From positions 1 to 64,000 of the forward strand of contig JALHQC010000011.1 of assembly GCA_022842165.1 (NCBI GenBank): a stretch of DNA of 64,000 bases, written 5' to 3'. The stretch comes from a bacterium (GTDB lineage Bacteria > Pseudomonadota > Alphaproteobacteria > Rhizobiales > Aestuariivirgaceae). The notes under the pieces are model-generated. The model had not been told where the DNA came from. It made no database searches and saw only the letters and a list, made by a program, of their open reading frames with translations. This document shows positions 37,076 through 47,940 of this stretch, one piece after another (within the stretch, counting starts at the first letter, position 1; every line of letters begins with the position of its first letter). Made by a program: the position numbers and the translations under genes.

Positions 37076-39502
37076 ATGCCGACATTCTCACGCAGTCTCG
37101 AAAAGGCCCTCCACCGTGCCCTGGCACTGGCCAACGAACGCCGCCACGAATACGCAACGCTCGAGCATCTTCTCTTGTCCCTCACCGATGACAAGGACGC
37201 CGCAGCGGTAATGAAGGCCTGCAATGTCGATCTCGACGTGCTGCGCCGCAGCCTGACGGGCTATATCGACACCGAACTGGGTCAGATGATTTCGGCGGAG
37301 CGCGAGGATTCGAAGCCCACTGCCGGGTTCCAGCGCGTCATCCAGCGCGCGGTGATCCATGTGCAGTCGTCGGGCCGCGAGGAAGTGACCGGCGCCAACG
37401 TGCTCGTCGCCATCTTCGCCGAGCGTGAGAGCCACGCCGCCTTCTTCCTGCAGGAGCAGGACATGACCCGCTATGACGCGGTCAACTATATCTCGCATGG
37501 CATCGCCAAGCGTTCCGGCCTGTCCGAGGCCCGGCCCGTCCGCGGGGTCGATCAGGACCAGCAGGGCAGCACCGGGGGCGGCGAAAACAACGAGGAACGC
37601 GGCGATCCATCGAAGAAGAAGGGCGAGGGGGACGCGCTCGACGCTTATTGCATCAATCTCAACAAGAAAGCCGGCGAGGGAAAGATCGACCCGCTGATCG
37701 GCCGCGAGGCGGAAGTCCGCCGCACGATCCAGATCCTGTGCCGCCGCCAGAAGAACAATCCGCTCTTCGTGGGCGATCCCGGCGTCGGCAAAACTGCCAT
37801 TGCCGAAGGCCTGGCCCGCAAGATCATCAACGATGACGTGCCCGAAGTGCTGCGCAACTGCACGGTCTACCAGCTGGACATGGGCGCGCTTCTGGCCGGC
37901 ACGCGCTATCGCGGCGATTTCGAGGAACGCCTGAAAGCCGTCGTCAAGGAGATCGAGTCGCGCCCCGGCGCCATCATGTTCATCGATGAAATCCACACCG
38001 TCATTGGTGCCGGCGCCACTTCGGGCGGCTCCATGGATGCCTCGAACCTGTTGAAGCCGGCGCTTGCCAATGGTTCGCTCCGCTGCATCGGGTCCACCAC
38101 CTACAAGGAATACCGCCAGCACTTCGAAAAGGACCGTGCCCTTGTCCGCCGCTTCCAGAAGATCGACGTGAACGAACCATCGATCCCGGATGCGATCGAG
38201 ATACTGAAGGGCCTCAAGCCCTACTACGAAGAGTATCACAAGGTCCGCTACACCGACGATGCGATCGAAACCGCCGTCCAGCTCTCGGCCCGTTACATGG
38301 CGGACCGCAAGCTGCCCGACAAGGCCATCGACGTGATTGACGAGACCGGCGCCTCCCAGATGCTGGTTGCGGAGGACAAGCGCCTCAAGGTCATCGGCGT
38401 GCCGGAGATCGAGGCCACCATCGCCACCATGGCCCGCATCCCGGCCAAGACCGTGTCGAAGGACGATGCCTCGGTATTGAAGAACCTCGAAACCGAACTG
38501 AAGCGTCTGGTCTTCGGGCAGGACAAGGCGATCGAAGCGCTGGCCTCGTCGATCAAGCTGGCGCGCGCCGGCCTGCGCGAGCCGGAAAAGCCCATCGGCT
38601 GCTACCTGTTCTCCGGCCCCACCGGCGTCGGCAAGACCGAGGTTGCCAAGCGTCTGGCCGAAGTCATGGGCGTCAACATGCTCCGCTTCGACATGTCGGA
38701 GTATATGGAACGCCATTCCGTGTCGCGTCTCTTGGGCGCGCCTCCGGGATATGTCGGCTTCGATCAGGGCGGCCTCTTGACCGATGGCATCGACCAGCAC
38801 CCCTATACTGTGCTGCTGCTCGACGAGATCGAGAAGGCGCATCCCGATATCTACAACATCCTGCTGCAGGTGATGGACCACGGCAAGCTGACGGACCATA
38901 ACGGCAAATCGGTCGATTTCCGCAACGTGATCCTGATCATGACCACCAACGCCGGCGCGCAGGACATGGCGCGCGAGGCGATCGGCTTCGGCAGCAGCGT
39001 GCGGGAAGGTGACGACCAGGAAGCGATCATGCGGCTGTTCACGCCGGAATTCCGCAACCGCCTCGATGCCGTCATTCCCTTCGGCCATCTGCCGCCGACT
39101 GTCGTTCGCAAGGTGGTGGAGAAATTCGTCATGCAGCTGGAAGCCCAGCTGTCTGAGCGTCAGATCAACATCGAACTCTCGTCCGAAGCTGCCGACTGGA
39201 TCGCCAGGAAGGGTTATGACAATGCCATGGGCGCGCGGCCGCTAGCCCGCGTCATTCAGGAAAAGATCAAGAAGCCGCTGGCCGAGGAAGTGCTGTTCGG
39301 CAAGCTGGCGAAAGGCGGCACGGTCCGCATCCTGCTGAAGGAAGACGAGCTTCATTTCGACTATCTTGGCCGCGACGAAGAGAAGGCGCTGCCGAAAACG
39401 CCCGAACGCAAGGCCCTGCCGCGCGCCAAGGCGGCAAAGCCTGAGAAGGATGTCGAGGCCAAAAAACCTGCAAAGCGCAAGCCCAGCGCCAAGGCGGACT
39501 GA
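37076..39502 (+). CDS. clpA: ATP-dependent Clp protease ATP-binding subunit ClpA
   Basis: 808 aa; Clp-N domain, two AAA+ modules ([18 protein letters not shown]). Confidence 0.98.
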   Translation: MPTFSRSLEKALHRALALANERRHEYATLEHLLLSLTDDKDAAAVMKACNVDLDVLRRSLTGYIDTELGQMISAEREDSKPTAGFQRVIQRAVIHVQSSGREEVTGANVLVAIFAERESHAAFFLQEQDMTRYDAVNYISHGIAKRSGLSEARPVRGVDQDQQGSTGGGENNEERGDPSKKKGEGDALDAYCINLNKKAGEGKIDPLIGREAEVRRTIQILCRRQKNNPLFVGDPGVGKTAIAEGLARKIINDDVPEVLRNCTVYQLDMGALLAGTRYRGDFEERLKAVVKEIESRPGAIMFIDEIHTVIGAGATSGGSMDASNLLKPALANGSLRCIGSTTYKEYRQHFEKDRALVRRFQKIDVNEPSIPDAIEILKGLKPYYEEYHKVRYTDDAIETAVQLSARYMADRKLPDKAIDVIDETGASQMLVAEDKRLKVIGVPEIEATIATMARIPAKTVSKDDASVLKNLETELKRLVFGQDKAIEALASSIKLARAGLREPEKPIGCYLFSGPTGVGKTEVAKRLAEVMGVNMLRFDMSEYMERHSVSRLLGAPPGYVGFDQGGLLTDGIDQHPYTVLLLDEIEKAHPDIYNILLQVMDHGKLTDHNGKSVDFRNVILIMTTNAGAQDMAREAIGFGSSVREGDDQEAIMRLFTPEFRNRLDAVIPFGHLPPTVVRKVVEKFVMQLEAQLSERQINIELSSEAADWIARKGYDNAMGARPLARVIQEKIKKPLAEEVLFGKLAKGGTVRILLKEDELHFDYLGRDEEKALPKTPERKALPRAKAAKPEKDVEAKKPAKRKPSAKAD

Positions 39503-39539
39503 CGGGTTCCCGTCCAGTCCGACGTCACTTTCGGCAAAA

Positions 39540-39577
39540 ACCGGCAAACTGCTCAATTGCAGTTGCCGGTTTTCTTG
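39540..39577 (+). terminator. Rho-independent terminator after clpA
   Basis: ACCGGCAAACTGC-tcaatt-GCAGTTGCCGGT-TTTCTTG (one bulged A). Confidence 0.8.
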
Positions 39578-39584
39578 TTATTCT

Positions 39585-40433
39585 ATGAGCAACAAGAACA
39601 AGGGCGGTGTCGCCCAACCAGGGGGTTCAGGCGTGGCAGGAGCTGCAGTGCAGACCAGGGGTGACCGCACCCTCGCGGTCCAGGTGCATGATCTTCACAA
39701 GCGGTTCGGAGAACTCGAGGTTCTGAAAGGCGTCTCGCTGAAAGCACGCGAGGGCGATGTCGTCTCGATGATCGGCGCCTCGGGCTCAGGCAAGAGCACG
39801 TTTCTCCGCTGCATCAATTTTCTTGAGATGCCAACATCTGGCACAATCGAGGTGACGGGCGAGCAGGTTGCCCTTTCTCGCCACAAGGACGGCAACCTCC
39901 ACCCGACAGACCGCCGCCAGCTCGAACGCATCCGCACCAAGCTCGGCATGGTCTTCCAGAGCTTCAATCTCTGGCAGCACATGACGGTGCTGCAGAATGT
40001 GATCGAAGCCCCCGTCCACGTGCTGGGTCTGCCAAAGGCGGAAGCGGTCGAGCGTGGAGAGCGACTTCTCCACAAGGTCGGCCTCTACGACAAGCGCGAT
40101 GTCTATCCGGCCTTCCTCTCCGGCGGTCAGCAGCAGCGCGCGGCAATTGCCCGCGCACTCTGCATGGAGCCGAAGGTGATGCTGTTCGACGAGCCGACCT
40201 CGGCGCTCGATCCCGAACTCGTCGGCGAAGTTCTGAAGGTCATTCGTGACCTTGCGGAAGAGGGCCGCACCATGATCCTCGTCACGCATGAAATGAAGTT
40301 CGCCCGCGACGTGTCGAGCCACGTCATCTACCTCTACAAGGGCGTGATCGAGGAGGAGGGGCCGCCCACACAGGTTTTCGGCGCCCCGAAAAGCGATCGC
40401 TGCCGCCAGTTCGTTTCCGCCCTTCATTCCTGA
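39585..40433 (+). CDS. Polar amino-acid ABC transporter ATP-binding protein (HisP/OccP-like)
   Basis: IGASGSGKSTFLRCINFLEMPTSG, LSGGQQQRAAIARALCMEPKVMLFDEPTSALDPELV; start could be internal (GTG 39649). Confidence 0.92.
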   Translation: MSNKNKGGVAQPGGSGVAGAAVQTRGDRTLAVQVHDLHKRFGELEVLKGVSLKAREGDVVSMIGASGSGKSTFLRCINFLEMPTSGTIEVTGEQVALSRHKDGNLHPTDRRQLERIRTKLGMVFQSFNLWQHMTVLQNVIEAPVHVLGLPKAEAVERGERLLHKVGLYDKRDVYPAFLSGGQQQRAAIARALCMEPKVMLFDEPTSALDPELVGEVLKVIRDLAEEGRTMILVTHEMKFARDVSSHVIYLYKGVIEEEGPPTQVFGAPKSDRCRQFVSALHS

Positions 40434-40514
40434 GTTGGCGGACACTTTCGAATATGTTTAGCTTTCACAATCGCGGCTGGGCTGGGACCAGCCGCTAACA
40501 ACAGGGAGAAGTCT

Positions 40515-41312
40515 ATGAAGTTGACACGCCGTTTCGCTCTTGCCGCCGCTGCCGCCGCCATGATGGCGACTGCCGCGCCCGCCATGGCCGACCTGAAGTT
40601 CGGCGTTGCCGCAGAGCCTTATCCGCCGTTTTCCTCCAAGGATGCCTCGGGCACCTGGGTCGGTTGGGAAATCGATCTCATGAATGCCGTCTGTGCCCAG
40701 ATGAACGAGAAGTGCGAACTCGTCGAAGTGGCATGGGACGGCATCATCCCCGCGCTCACCTCGAAGCAGATCGACGTGATCTGGTCCTCGATGTCGATCA
40801 CGGCGAAGCGCAAGGAAACGATCGACTTCACCAACATGTACTACAACACGCCGACCGTGCTGATCGGCGCCAAGACCGGCGACCTCGACATCACGCCTGC
40901 CAAGCTGAAGGGCAAGGTCATCGGCGTCCAGGTTTCGACCATTCACGAAGCCTATCTGCAGAAATATTACGGATCGGCCGGAGCCGAGATCAAGACCTAC
41001 GCCACGCAGGACGAGGCCAACAACGACCTCGCCGCCGGCCGCCTCGACTACGTTCAGGCTGACGGTTCGGCGCTCGATGCCTTCCTGAAGACCGAGCAGG
41101 GCACCGCCTGCTGCGAATTGAAGGGCCAGGTGGCGGATGATCCGGAGATTCTCGGTGAAGGCGTGGGCGGCGGCCTCCGCAAGGAAGATACCGCCATCAA
41201 GGAGAAGCTCAACGCCGCGATCGCCGAACTCGCCAAGTCCGGCAAGTTCGAGGAAATCACCGCCAAGTATCCCGATCTCGTCGGCAAGATGATCACGCCG
41301 AAGGGCATGTAA
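40515..41312 (+). CDS. Polar amino-acid ABC transporter substrate-binding protein
   Basis: Signal peptide; EPYPPFSSKDASGTWVGWEIDLMNAVCAQM. Confidence 0.93.
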   Translation: MKLTRRFALAAAAAAMMATAAPAMADLKFGVAAEPYPPFSSKDASGTWVGWEIDLMNAVCAQMNEKCELVEVAWDGIIPALTSKQIDVIWSSMSITAKRKETIDFTNMYYNTPTVLIGAKTGDLDITPAKLKGKVIGVQVSTIHEAYLQKYYGSAGAEIKTYATQDEANNDLAAGRLDYVQADGSALDAFLKTEQGTACCELKGQVADDPEILGEGVGGGLRKEDTAIKEKLNAAIAELAKSGKFEEITAKYPDLVGKMITPKGM

Positions 41313-41363
41313 CCAAGCGAAGGCCCGGGGCGATTGCCGCGGGCCTTCTTCTTCTGGGGCATC

Positions 41364-42086
41364 ATGGCAGACAAACCCGGCTTTCCCGAAATCCTGTCCT
41401 TCAGTCCCACGGGCTATGGTGATGAACTGGCCTGGGCCGCGGCCATCAGCATTTCGATTGCCATCCTCGCCTATGCACTGGGGCTCTTGATCGGCATCAT
41501 TGGAGCGCTGGGTAAGCTCGGCGGCAGCGAACTTACGCAGAAGGTGCTGCACGGCTATACGACGCTCGTGCGTGCCGTGCCAGAACTGATCCTCATTCTT
41601 CTTTTGTTTTATGCGGGAACTTCGGGCCTGAACGCGCTGCTTGCGGAAGCGGGCTTCGAATCGATTACCATCAATGGCTTTATCGCCGGGGTCTGCGTGC
41701 TGGGCTTTGTGCAAGGCGCCTATTCGACTGAAGTGTTGCGCGCTGCTATTCAGGCCATCCCCATTGGCCAGATCGAGGCCGCACGCGCCTATGGCATGTC
41801 GCCTTTCCTGCAGTTTCGCCGCATCACTCTGCCCGCGATGCTGTCATTTGCCATTCCGGGCATGGCCAATCTCTGGCTCATCGTCACCAAAGGCACCGCC
41901 TTGCTCGCCGTTGTCGGCTATACGGAATTGACGCTGGCGACCAAACAAGCCGCCGGCAATACCAAAATGTATTTCACCTTCTATATTGTGGCCGGCGCAA
42001 TTTACCTTTGCGTTACTCTGCTATCGGAGCAGGGCTTTGGCTGGCTGGAACGCCGCGTGCGACGCGGCCAGCGTGCCCTGACCTGA
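41364..42086 (+). CDS. Polar amino-acid ABC transporter permease (HisQ-like)
   Basis: TTLVRAVPELILILLLFYAG; QIEAARAYGMSPFLQFRRITLPAML. Confidence 0.92.
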   Translation: MADKPGFPEILSFSPTGYGDELAWAAAISISIAILAYALGLLIGIIGALGKLGGSELTQKVLHGYTTLVRAVPELILILLLFYAGTSGLNALLAEAGFESITINGFIAGVCVLGFVQGAYSTEVLRAAIQAIPIGQIEAARAYGMSPFLQFRRITLPAMLSFAIPGMANLWLIVTKGTALLAVVGYTELTLATKQAAGNTKMYFTFYIVAGAIYLCVTLLSEQGFGWLERRVRRGQRALT

Positions 42087-42096
42087 GGATGACGCC

Positions 42097-42894
42097 GTGA
42101 ACATGAACTCCCTCAAACTCGCAGCGAAAATTCTTATCTATGGAACGCTGCTGATAGTTGCAGCGCTGATCCTGTATTGGCTGGTGTTTCACTCGAGATG
42201 GTCGTGGTTTGTTGAATACTTGCCCCTTTTGATCAAAGGCTTGTGGCTCACCATCCTGTTGCTCGTACTGTCAGTCGTATTGGGTGGTTTGCTGGCGATC
42301 CCGATCGGTCTTGTGCAAGTGACTGGTCCGGCACCGCTGGCATGGGCGGCCAAAACCTTCTGCACCGTCATTCGCGGCACACCGTTGCTCGTGCAGCTTT
42401 GGCTGATCTACTACGGGCTGGGTTCGCTGTTCCCGCAGATCGGCATGGCCTATCCGGGCTTCAAAGAAAACTTCATGTGGCTGATCCGGCTGGATGGCTT
42501 CTACTATGCGCTGTTTGCTTTCACCATCAGCTTTGCCGGCTATGAGGGCGAAGTCATGCGCGGCGCTTTCCTCGGCGTGCCGCGCGGCGAGCTTGAAGCC
42601 GCCCGCGCCTTCGGCATGTCGCCATGGAAGGTGCTGACGCGGGTCTGGTTCCCCCGTGCTGTGCGCTTCGTGCTGCCGACGCTCGCGGGTGAAACGGTCC
42701 TGCAGTTGCAGTCGACGCCGCTTGCCTTCACGGTCACGGTAATGGACCTCATGGGCGTCACCTCGAAAATCCGGCAGGACACCTTCCGCATCTTCGAGCC
42801 GCTGATGCTGCTGGCCGTGCTCTATATGTGCCTCACATTCGTCATCGTCTGGGGCTTCAGTTTCGTCGAAAAAATGGTTCCCCAGAAAAGATGA
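42097..42894 (+). CDS. Polar amino-acid ABC transporter permease (HisM-like)
   Basis: TVIRGTPLLVQLWLIYYGLG; ELEAARAFGMSPWKVLTRVWFPRAVR. Confidence 0.92.
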   Translation: MNMNSLKLAAKILIYGTLLIVAALILYWLVFHSRWSWFVEYLPLLIKGLWLTILLLVLSVVLGGLLAIPIGLVQVTGPAPLAWAAKTFCTVIRGTPLLVQLWLIYYGLGSLFPQIGMAYPGFKENFMWLIRLDGFYYALFAFTISFAGYEGEVMRGAFLGVPRGELEAARAFGMSPWKVLTRVWFPRAVRFVLPTLAGETVLQLQSTPLAFTVTVMDLMGVTSKIRQDTFRIFEPLMLLAVLYMCLTFVIVWGFSFVEKMVPQKR

Positions 42895-44057
42895 TCGAAG
42901 ATATTCTGCTGAAGCACCGTGCGGAACTGACCTCCATCCGCCACGATCTCCACGCGCATCCCGAAATGCTGTTCGAGGAGGTGAGAACCGCCGCCATCGT
43001 GGCGAAGGAGCTCGAACGCCTCGGCTTCAAGGTCACTTCAGGCATCGCGAAAACCGGTGTCGTCGGTACACTGACGAATGGCTCGTCCTCGCGCACCATC
43101 GGCATCCGCGCCGATATGGACGCGCTTCCGATCCACGAGCAGACGAACCTGCCCTATGCCTCGAAATACCCCGGCAAGATGCACGCCTGCGGGCATGATG
43201 GCCACACCACCATGCTGCTGGGCCTCGCGCGCTATCTTGCAGAGACGAAAAACTTCAACGGCACGGTGCACCTGATCTTCCAGCCATCCGAGGAAGACGA
43301 GGGCGGCGCATTGCGCATGATCGAGGATGGCCTCTTCAAGCGTTTCCCCTGCGATGCCGTCTACGCACTTCACAACTATCCGGGCGAACCCGCGGGCCAG
43401 ATCATGGTCAGGCCCGGCCCCATCACCGCGGCAGTCGATATCGTCGGCATCACCATTCATGGCGTCGGCGGCCATGGCGCCATTCCGCAGAAGTCCGTCG
43501 ATCCCATCGTCGCCGCCTCGAGCCTGGTGATGGCGCTGCAGACCATCATCTCGCGCAACCTGCCGCCGCTCGATCCCGCCGTCCTGACGGTCGGCGCCTT
43601 CAACGCAGGCTCGCTCGGCACCATCATTCCCGCAGAAGCAAAACTGGTCGTCGGCGTCCGCACCTGCACGAAGGATATCCGCGAACTCGTCCTCGGCCGC
43701 ATCCGCGATCTCGCAACCCTGCACGCCAAATCCTTCGGCTGCACCGCCGAACTGAAGGTCGGCGACGGCAGCTGGAGCTATCCCGCCGGCTCGAACACCG
43801 CCGCCGAAGCGGCCCTCGTGCGTGAAGTGGCCCTCGAGATGGGGCAGGACCCCGTGCACGTCGACATCAAGGGTCCCTTCATGTTCTCGGAGGATTTCTC
43901 CTACATGCAGGAACTCGTCCCCTCATGCTATTTCTGCGTGGGCGCGGGGCCGGGCCCCATGCTCCACGATCCGGCCTATAACTTCAACGACGACCTGCTC
44001 GTGCAAGGCCCCGCCATCTGGGCGCGGATTGTGGAGAAGGCGCTGCCTCAGGCATAA
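42891..44057 (+). CDS. M20 family amidohydrolase (hippurate hydrolase/aminoacylase-like)
   Basis: RHDLHAHPEMLFEE, ADMDALPIHEQTNLPYAS, MHACGHDGHTTMLLG, FQPSEEDEGGA. Confidence 0.93.
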   Translation: MIEDILLKHRAELTSIRHDLHAHPEMLFEEVRTAAIVAKELERLGFKVTSGIAKTGVVGTLTNGSSSRTIGIRADMDALPIHEQTNLPYASKYPGKMHACGHDGHTTMLLGLARYLAETKNFNGTVHLIFQPSEEDEGGALRMIEDGLFKRFPCDAVYALHNYPGEPAGQIMVRPGPITAAVDIVGITIHGVGGHGAIPQKSVDPIVAASSLVMALQTIISRNLPPLDPAVLTVGAFNAGSLGTIIPAEAKLVVGVRTCTKDIRELVLGRIRDLATLHAKSFGCTAELKVGDGSWSYPAGSNTAAEAALVREVALEMGQDPVHVDIKGPFMFSEDFSYMQELVPSCYFCVGAGPGPMLHDPAYNFNDDLLVQGPAIWARIVEKALPQA

Positions 44058-47026
44058 GGCCCTTCGATGCCGAGCTTCCGCATCAGCGTGGCGTAGGAAT
44101 TGAAATTCTTCACCAGCGTCGCGCCATGCCGCTCGATCAGCATCTGCCGCCGCTCATCCGTGCCCGCGGTTGCCAGCGCCCCCCAGATCGCAGCCATGGC
44201 CTCCACCTGCGTTCGCGCAGCCTCTGTGCTTGCGGCATCTGCCGCAGCCCGGGCAATCGTCTGGCCGGAGCATTTGCCGACACCCGCCACCGTCATCGCT
44301 CCGCCTGACGAATATCCGTCCGGCAGGTCGCCCTTGAGGTTCACCACGTGTCGGTACCGGATCACATCCAGGATCTGATCGACCGCCTGTTTCGCACCCT
44401 CCACACGGCTGACGTGCTCGGTATCCGCCGCCGCATGCGGCAACAGTTCGACACGGCCTGGATATTTCTCGTGCAGCGGCAGATAGGGCGCCATCGGCCC
44501 GCTGATCGCACCGGTCTCGGCGTTGACAAAGATGTCGGCGTCGATTGCCGCATGCCGCACCTTGCCCGTAGCCATCGCGACATCGAGTGCTGCCGCATCC
44601 ACGCATTCGCCGCGGTCGTAATTGATGACGATGGCGCCATCCCTCATCGCGTTCAGCACGGCCGCATTCACCACATTGGCATTGGCATATTTCCCCGTGG
44701 CGGAGTTGAGCGGCCCCAGCCCCGTGTGAACCGAGATGACGTCCGCACCTCTCGCCGCATCTTCGGGTGCTGCCGCGAAGATGAATCCCTCCGACTCGAT
44801 CCAGTCCCGGTGCCGGGGCCGCGCATGAACGGCAACGCTCATGCCGAAGGCCTGCGCCAGCTTCGCCATCTCGCGCCCGATATTGCCATAGCCGATGATG
44901 GCCATGCGCCTTCCTTCAAGCTTCTCGGTCGGAAAGTCCTTGAGGTTCCGCCCGGTGTCGAACTGCCCGGAAACCGTCAGCCGGTGCAACTCGCCGACGG
45001 CGATGTCCGGCATCACCTTCAGCAGCGCCTTCATGCCCATCTGCGCGGTGGCGCGCGAGTTGAACGAGGGCGTGTTCATCAGTGGCGCAATACCGCCTTC
45101 GCCATTGCCACCGCCCCACGAGGCAGACCCCATGTTGCCGGTGCCAGCCCCGATCCGAACGCCGCCGCATTCGAATACGCTCTCCTTCGGCAGGAAGGTC
45201 GCCGCTGCGATCACGGCGTCATACTGCCCCTTGTCCGTGAGCGGACGGATTTCATCAGGCTTGGACAGATGCGGCTGATAGAAGAAGTGCACCTTGCCCT
45301 TGTCCAGCTTCTTCGTGTCGCCCAGCGGGCCATGGTGGAACACGCCGCCATGCTGTTCGACATGAACCTTCACATCCGAGCAATCGGGCGATCCATCGCT
45401 CCCGCGTTTCAGCCCCACGAAATCGCACACCAGCACCTTGTAGGCGCGGTTCGGATCATCCTTGCGGACGCGTGAGGAAGCCGAAGCCGGGGCAGGGAAG
45501 GTGACACCCGCCGTCGCCAGTTCCTCTTCCAGCACCACGATCTTGGCGCGGTGATAGGCGTATTTGATGTTGTCGAGCAGCGCCAGAATATCTTCGACCG
45601 GGCGGATACCGCCGATCCACGCACGATAGTCGCCCGGCGTTCCGGGAAACGCATTGATGTAGCGCGCCACATCCAGCCCCGCCTCGTGCACGCCATTGGG
45701 ATGGGTGATGCCGTCATAGGCCAGCAGCTGTTTCGAGCGTGCGATGATCCGGGCATGGATCGCCAGATCGCTCACGCCCGCATCCTTCACCTTGAACAGC
45801 GTGACCGCCGCGCCGCGATGCTCGGCACTCGCAACGCCCAGTTCGAGTAGCGTCGAATTGCTCATCCATTCATTGATCGCCGCGCGGTTCGCTTCGGAGC
45901 GCCGGTTCATCTCCGCCACCGGCCCGATTTTCTTCTCAACCCGCAACAGGCCAAAAGTGGTTTCGGCAAAAGCCAGCGTCGAGAACGTATTGATGACGCC
46001 GCCCAGCATCCTGTTCTGTTCCGGGTCATAGATCGGTCCCAGCTTCACGCTGCGCTGGCCGGACAGTGGCATTTTCGGATCGACAGGAGCGGCAAGCTTC
46101 AGTTGCCGCGGAATGGCCCATGAAGGCTTCTTCTGGTTCTCTTCCACCAGCTCCAAGGCCTGTGGCGTGAAGGACACGATGAAATAGCCAGAGATACCGC
46201 CGATCGCCTTCTGGAACGGCATGAACAGGCAGCATCTCGCCATTACCTGCGCGACGATCTCGGGTCCCCACGGCATCGCGCCCAGCATCGAGGTGGCGTC
46301 CAGCACCGCATGATGCTCGTTCGGGTTCCGGTCGATCCAGTCGAGCAGGTTCAGGATGTCGGCCTTCGAATAGGTGGTCGCTCCCGTCGTCTCGTGGCCG
46401 ACGCCGAAGAACACCTTGATCCCCATCCGCTCCAGCATGTCGGAGGAGGGGATCGCACCTTCCGTCTTGGCAAAGTGGATGCGCGCCTCATCGCCATTCC
46501 TTGCAAAGCGCATCATCTCGATGATCTGCGTGCCCCACGACTGGCGGAAGAATCCGGAAGCCTTGGCGAGATCGGACTCAGGTGCCGGCGTATCGACGTA
46601 GACATGCTGCGTGGCATCATTCACCGTCAGGAAATGCAACGCCGCGACCGTAAAGCCCGAATGGCCGCCGCCGAGGCCCACCGCCATGCGGTTCGACTTC
46701 GGGAACTCGAAATAGCGGTGGATCTCCCGCATCATGTCGAGCAGGAACTTGTCCGCCGGATAGCCCCGGTGCATCGAGCGGCCGATTTCGGCTGAGGTGA
46801 AGGCGCCCACGTCGCGGCCCGTATCGTCCAGCTTGCGGTAGTTGGTCTCCAGCCAGTGCTCGAACTCGAACCGGATCATCCGGCTTTCCGCTTCGTCGCG
46901 GGCCATGTCGGTAATCGGCCCCACCCCGAAAAACGGGTTCTGCGTCCGCTGCGGCGGCCCTCCGGCCGTTGCCTGCAATGATGCCTCACGCTCCGCCTTG
47001 AGGCGATCGATCAAATCCTGATGCAC
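44048..47026 (-). CDS. 992-aa fusion: PLP aminotransferase-like N-terminal half + D-2-hydroxyacid dehydrogenase-like C-terminal half
   Basis: N half: VLDATSMLGAMPWG, FMPFQKAIGGISGYF (putative PLP Lys), HNRMLGGVINTFST-like tail; C half: IIGYGNIGREMAKLAQAFGMSVAVH, INYDRGECVDAAAL, LPHAAADTEH. Confidence 0.82.
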   Translation of the reverse strand: MHQDLIDRLKAEREASLQATAGGPPQRTQNPFFGVGPITDMARDEAESRMIRFEFEHWLETNYRKLDDTGRDVGAFTSAEIGRSMHRGYPADKFLLDMMREIHRYFEFPKSNRMAVGLGGGHSGFTVAALHFLTVNDATQHVYVDTPAPESDLAKASGFFRQSWGTQIIEMMRFARNGDEARIHFAKTEGAIPSSDMLERMGIKVFFGVGHETTGATTYSKADILNLLDWIDRNPNEHHAVLDATSMLGAMPWGPEIVAQVMARCCLFMPFQKAIGGISGYFIVSFTPQALELVEENQKKPSWAIPRQLKLAAPVDPKMPLSGQRSVKLGPIYDPEQNRMLGGVINTFSTLAFAETTFGLLRVEKKIGPVAEMNRRSEANRAAINEWMSNSTLLELGVASAEHRGAAVTLFKVKDAGVSDLAIHARIIARSKQLLAYDGITHPNGVHEAGLDVARYINAFPGTPGDYRAWIGGIRPVEDILALLDNIKYAYHRAKIVVLEEELATAGVTFPAPASASSRVRKDDPNRAYKVLVCDFVGLKRGSDGSPDCSDVKVHVEQHGGVFHHGPLGDTKKLDKGKVHFFYQPHLSKPDEIRPLTDKGQYDAVIAAATFLPKESVFECGGVRIGAGTGNMGSASWGGGNGEGGIAPLMNTPSFNSRATAQMGMKALLKVMPDIAVGELHRLTVSGQFDTGRNLKDFPTEKLEGRRMAIIGYGNIGREMAKLAQAFGMSVAVHARPRHRDWIESEGFIFAAAPEDAARGADVISVHTGLGPLNSATGKYANANVVNAAVLNAMRDGAIVINYDRGECVDAAALDVAMATGKVRHAAIDADIFVNAETGAISGPMAPYLPLHEKYPGRVELLPHAAADTEHVSRVEGAKQAVDQILDVIRYRHVVNLKGDLPDGYSSGGAMTVAGVGKCSGQTIARAAADAASTEAARTQVEAMAAIWGALATAGTDERRQMLIERHGATLVKNFNSYATLMRKLGIEGPYA

Positions 47027-47118
47027 TGTGTCCTCCCGAGATGAGGGGACGCTAGTCCATCCGATGCCGGTTGGGGGCGATCAAAAACGTCATGTTGGGC
47101 AGGCTCTACGCCGCAGGA

Positions 47119-47940
47119 TCAGGGCCTGAAGGCAGGGCGCCATTCGCGCACCCGCCGTTTGGCCTCGCGGAGTTGGTCGGCGCTCATTTCGGGCTCGATC
47201 GCATCGCGCCGCGCCGCAGCTTCCGTGGCCCGCGCATCACCGTCTTTCGCGGCCACCAGCGCGAACCACATATAGGCCTGGATCAGGTTCCGCGAAACGC
47301 CCTGGCCCTCGGCATAAAGCCCGCCAAGGCTCATCTGCGCTTCGGTATTGCCCTGGATCGCCGCCTTGGCGAACCAGTCCGCCGCCCGCACGAAATCCTG
47401 CGGCACGCCGATCCCCTGCATATGCATCGTGGCAAGCCGCACCTGCGCGTCCGCCACCCCTTGCGAGGCGGATTTCCGGAACCATTCCGCGGCGATCACA
47501 TCGTCTTCCGCAACGCCCATCGCCTCGCTGTAGATCAGCCCCAGCCGGTATTGCGCGCCGGCATTGCCCTGAAGCGCTGCAAGGCGGAACAGTTCTGTTG
47601 CCTGCGGAAGATCGGTCTTCTCCACTCCGCGCCCATCCATCAGGAACACGCCAAGCCCATATTGCCCCGTGGCATTGCCCTTCTGCGCGGCGGATCGGTA
47701 CCATTTCAGCGCCTGCGCATCGTCGCGCGGCACGCCCTTGCCCTCGTCATACATCGAGCCAAGAAGCGCTTCCGCCCGGGCGTTTCCTTGTTCCGCCAGC
47801 GGCACCAGAAGAGCAAGTGCGGACTGATAGTTTCCCGCCCGATAGGCATTGAGCGCGTCTTCATAAGGTCCGGCCAGGGCCGGAACCGTCAACAACCATA
47901 AGGCGAGGCCCGCCGCCGCCCACCATGTCCTATGCGCCAT
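47119..47940 (-). CDS. Sel1-repeat (TPR-like) secreted protein
   Basis: Repeated A..LGxMYxxGxGVxxDxxxAxxWYRxAAxxG units after a signal peptide. Confidence 0.9.
   Translation of the reverse strand: MAHRTWWAAAGLALWLLTVPALAGPYEDALNAYRAGNYQSALALLVPLAEQGNARAEALLGSMYDEGKGVPRDDAQALKWYRSAAQKGNATGQYGLGVFLMDGRGVEKTDLPQATELFRLAALQGNAGAQYRLGLIYSEAMGVAEDDVIAAEWFRKSASQGVADAQVRLATMHMQGIGVPQDFVRAADWFAKAAIQGNTEAQMSLGGLYAEGQGVSRNLIQAYMWFALVAAKDGDARATEAAARRDAIEPEMSADQLREAKRRVREWRPAFRP

Noticed and set aside
37088-39088. 666-aa minus-strand ORF antisense to clpA
   Set aside because: Long open antisense frames are expected in high-GC codon-biased genes; clpA is unambiguous on the other strand and the antisense protein has no recognisable motifs
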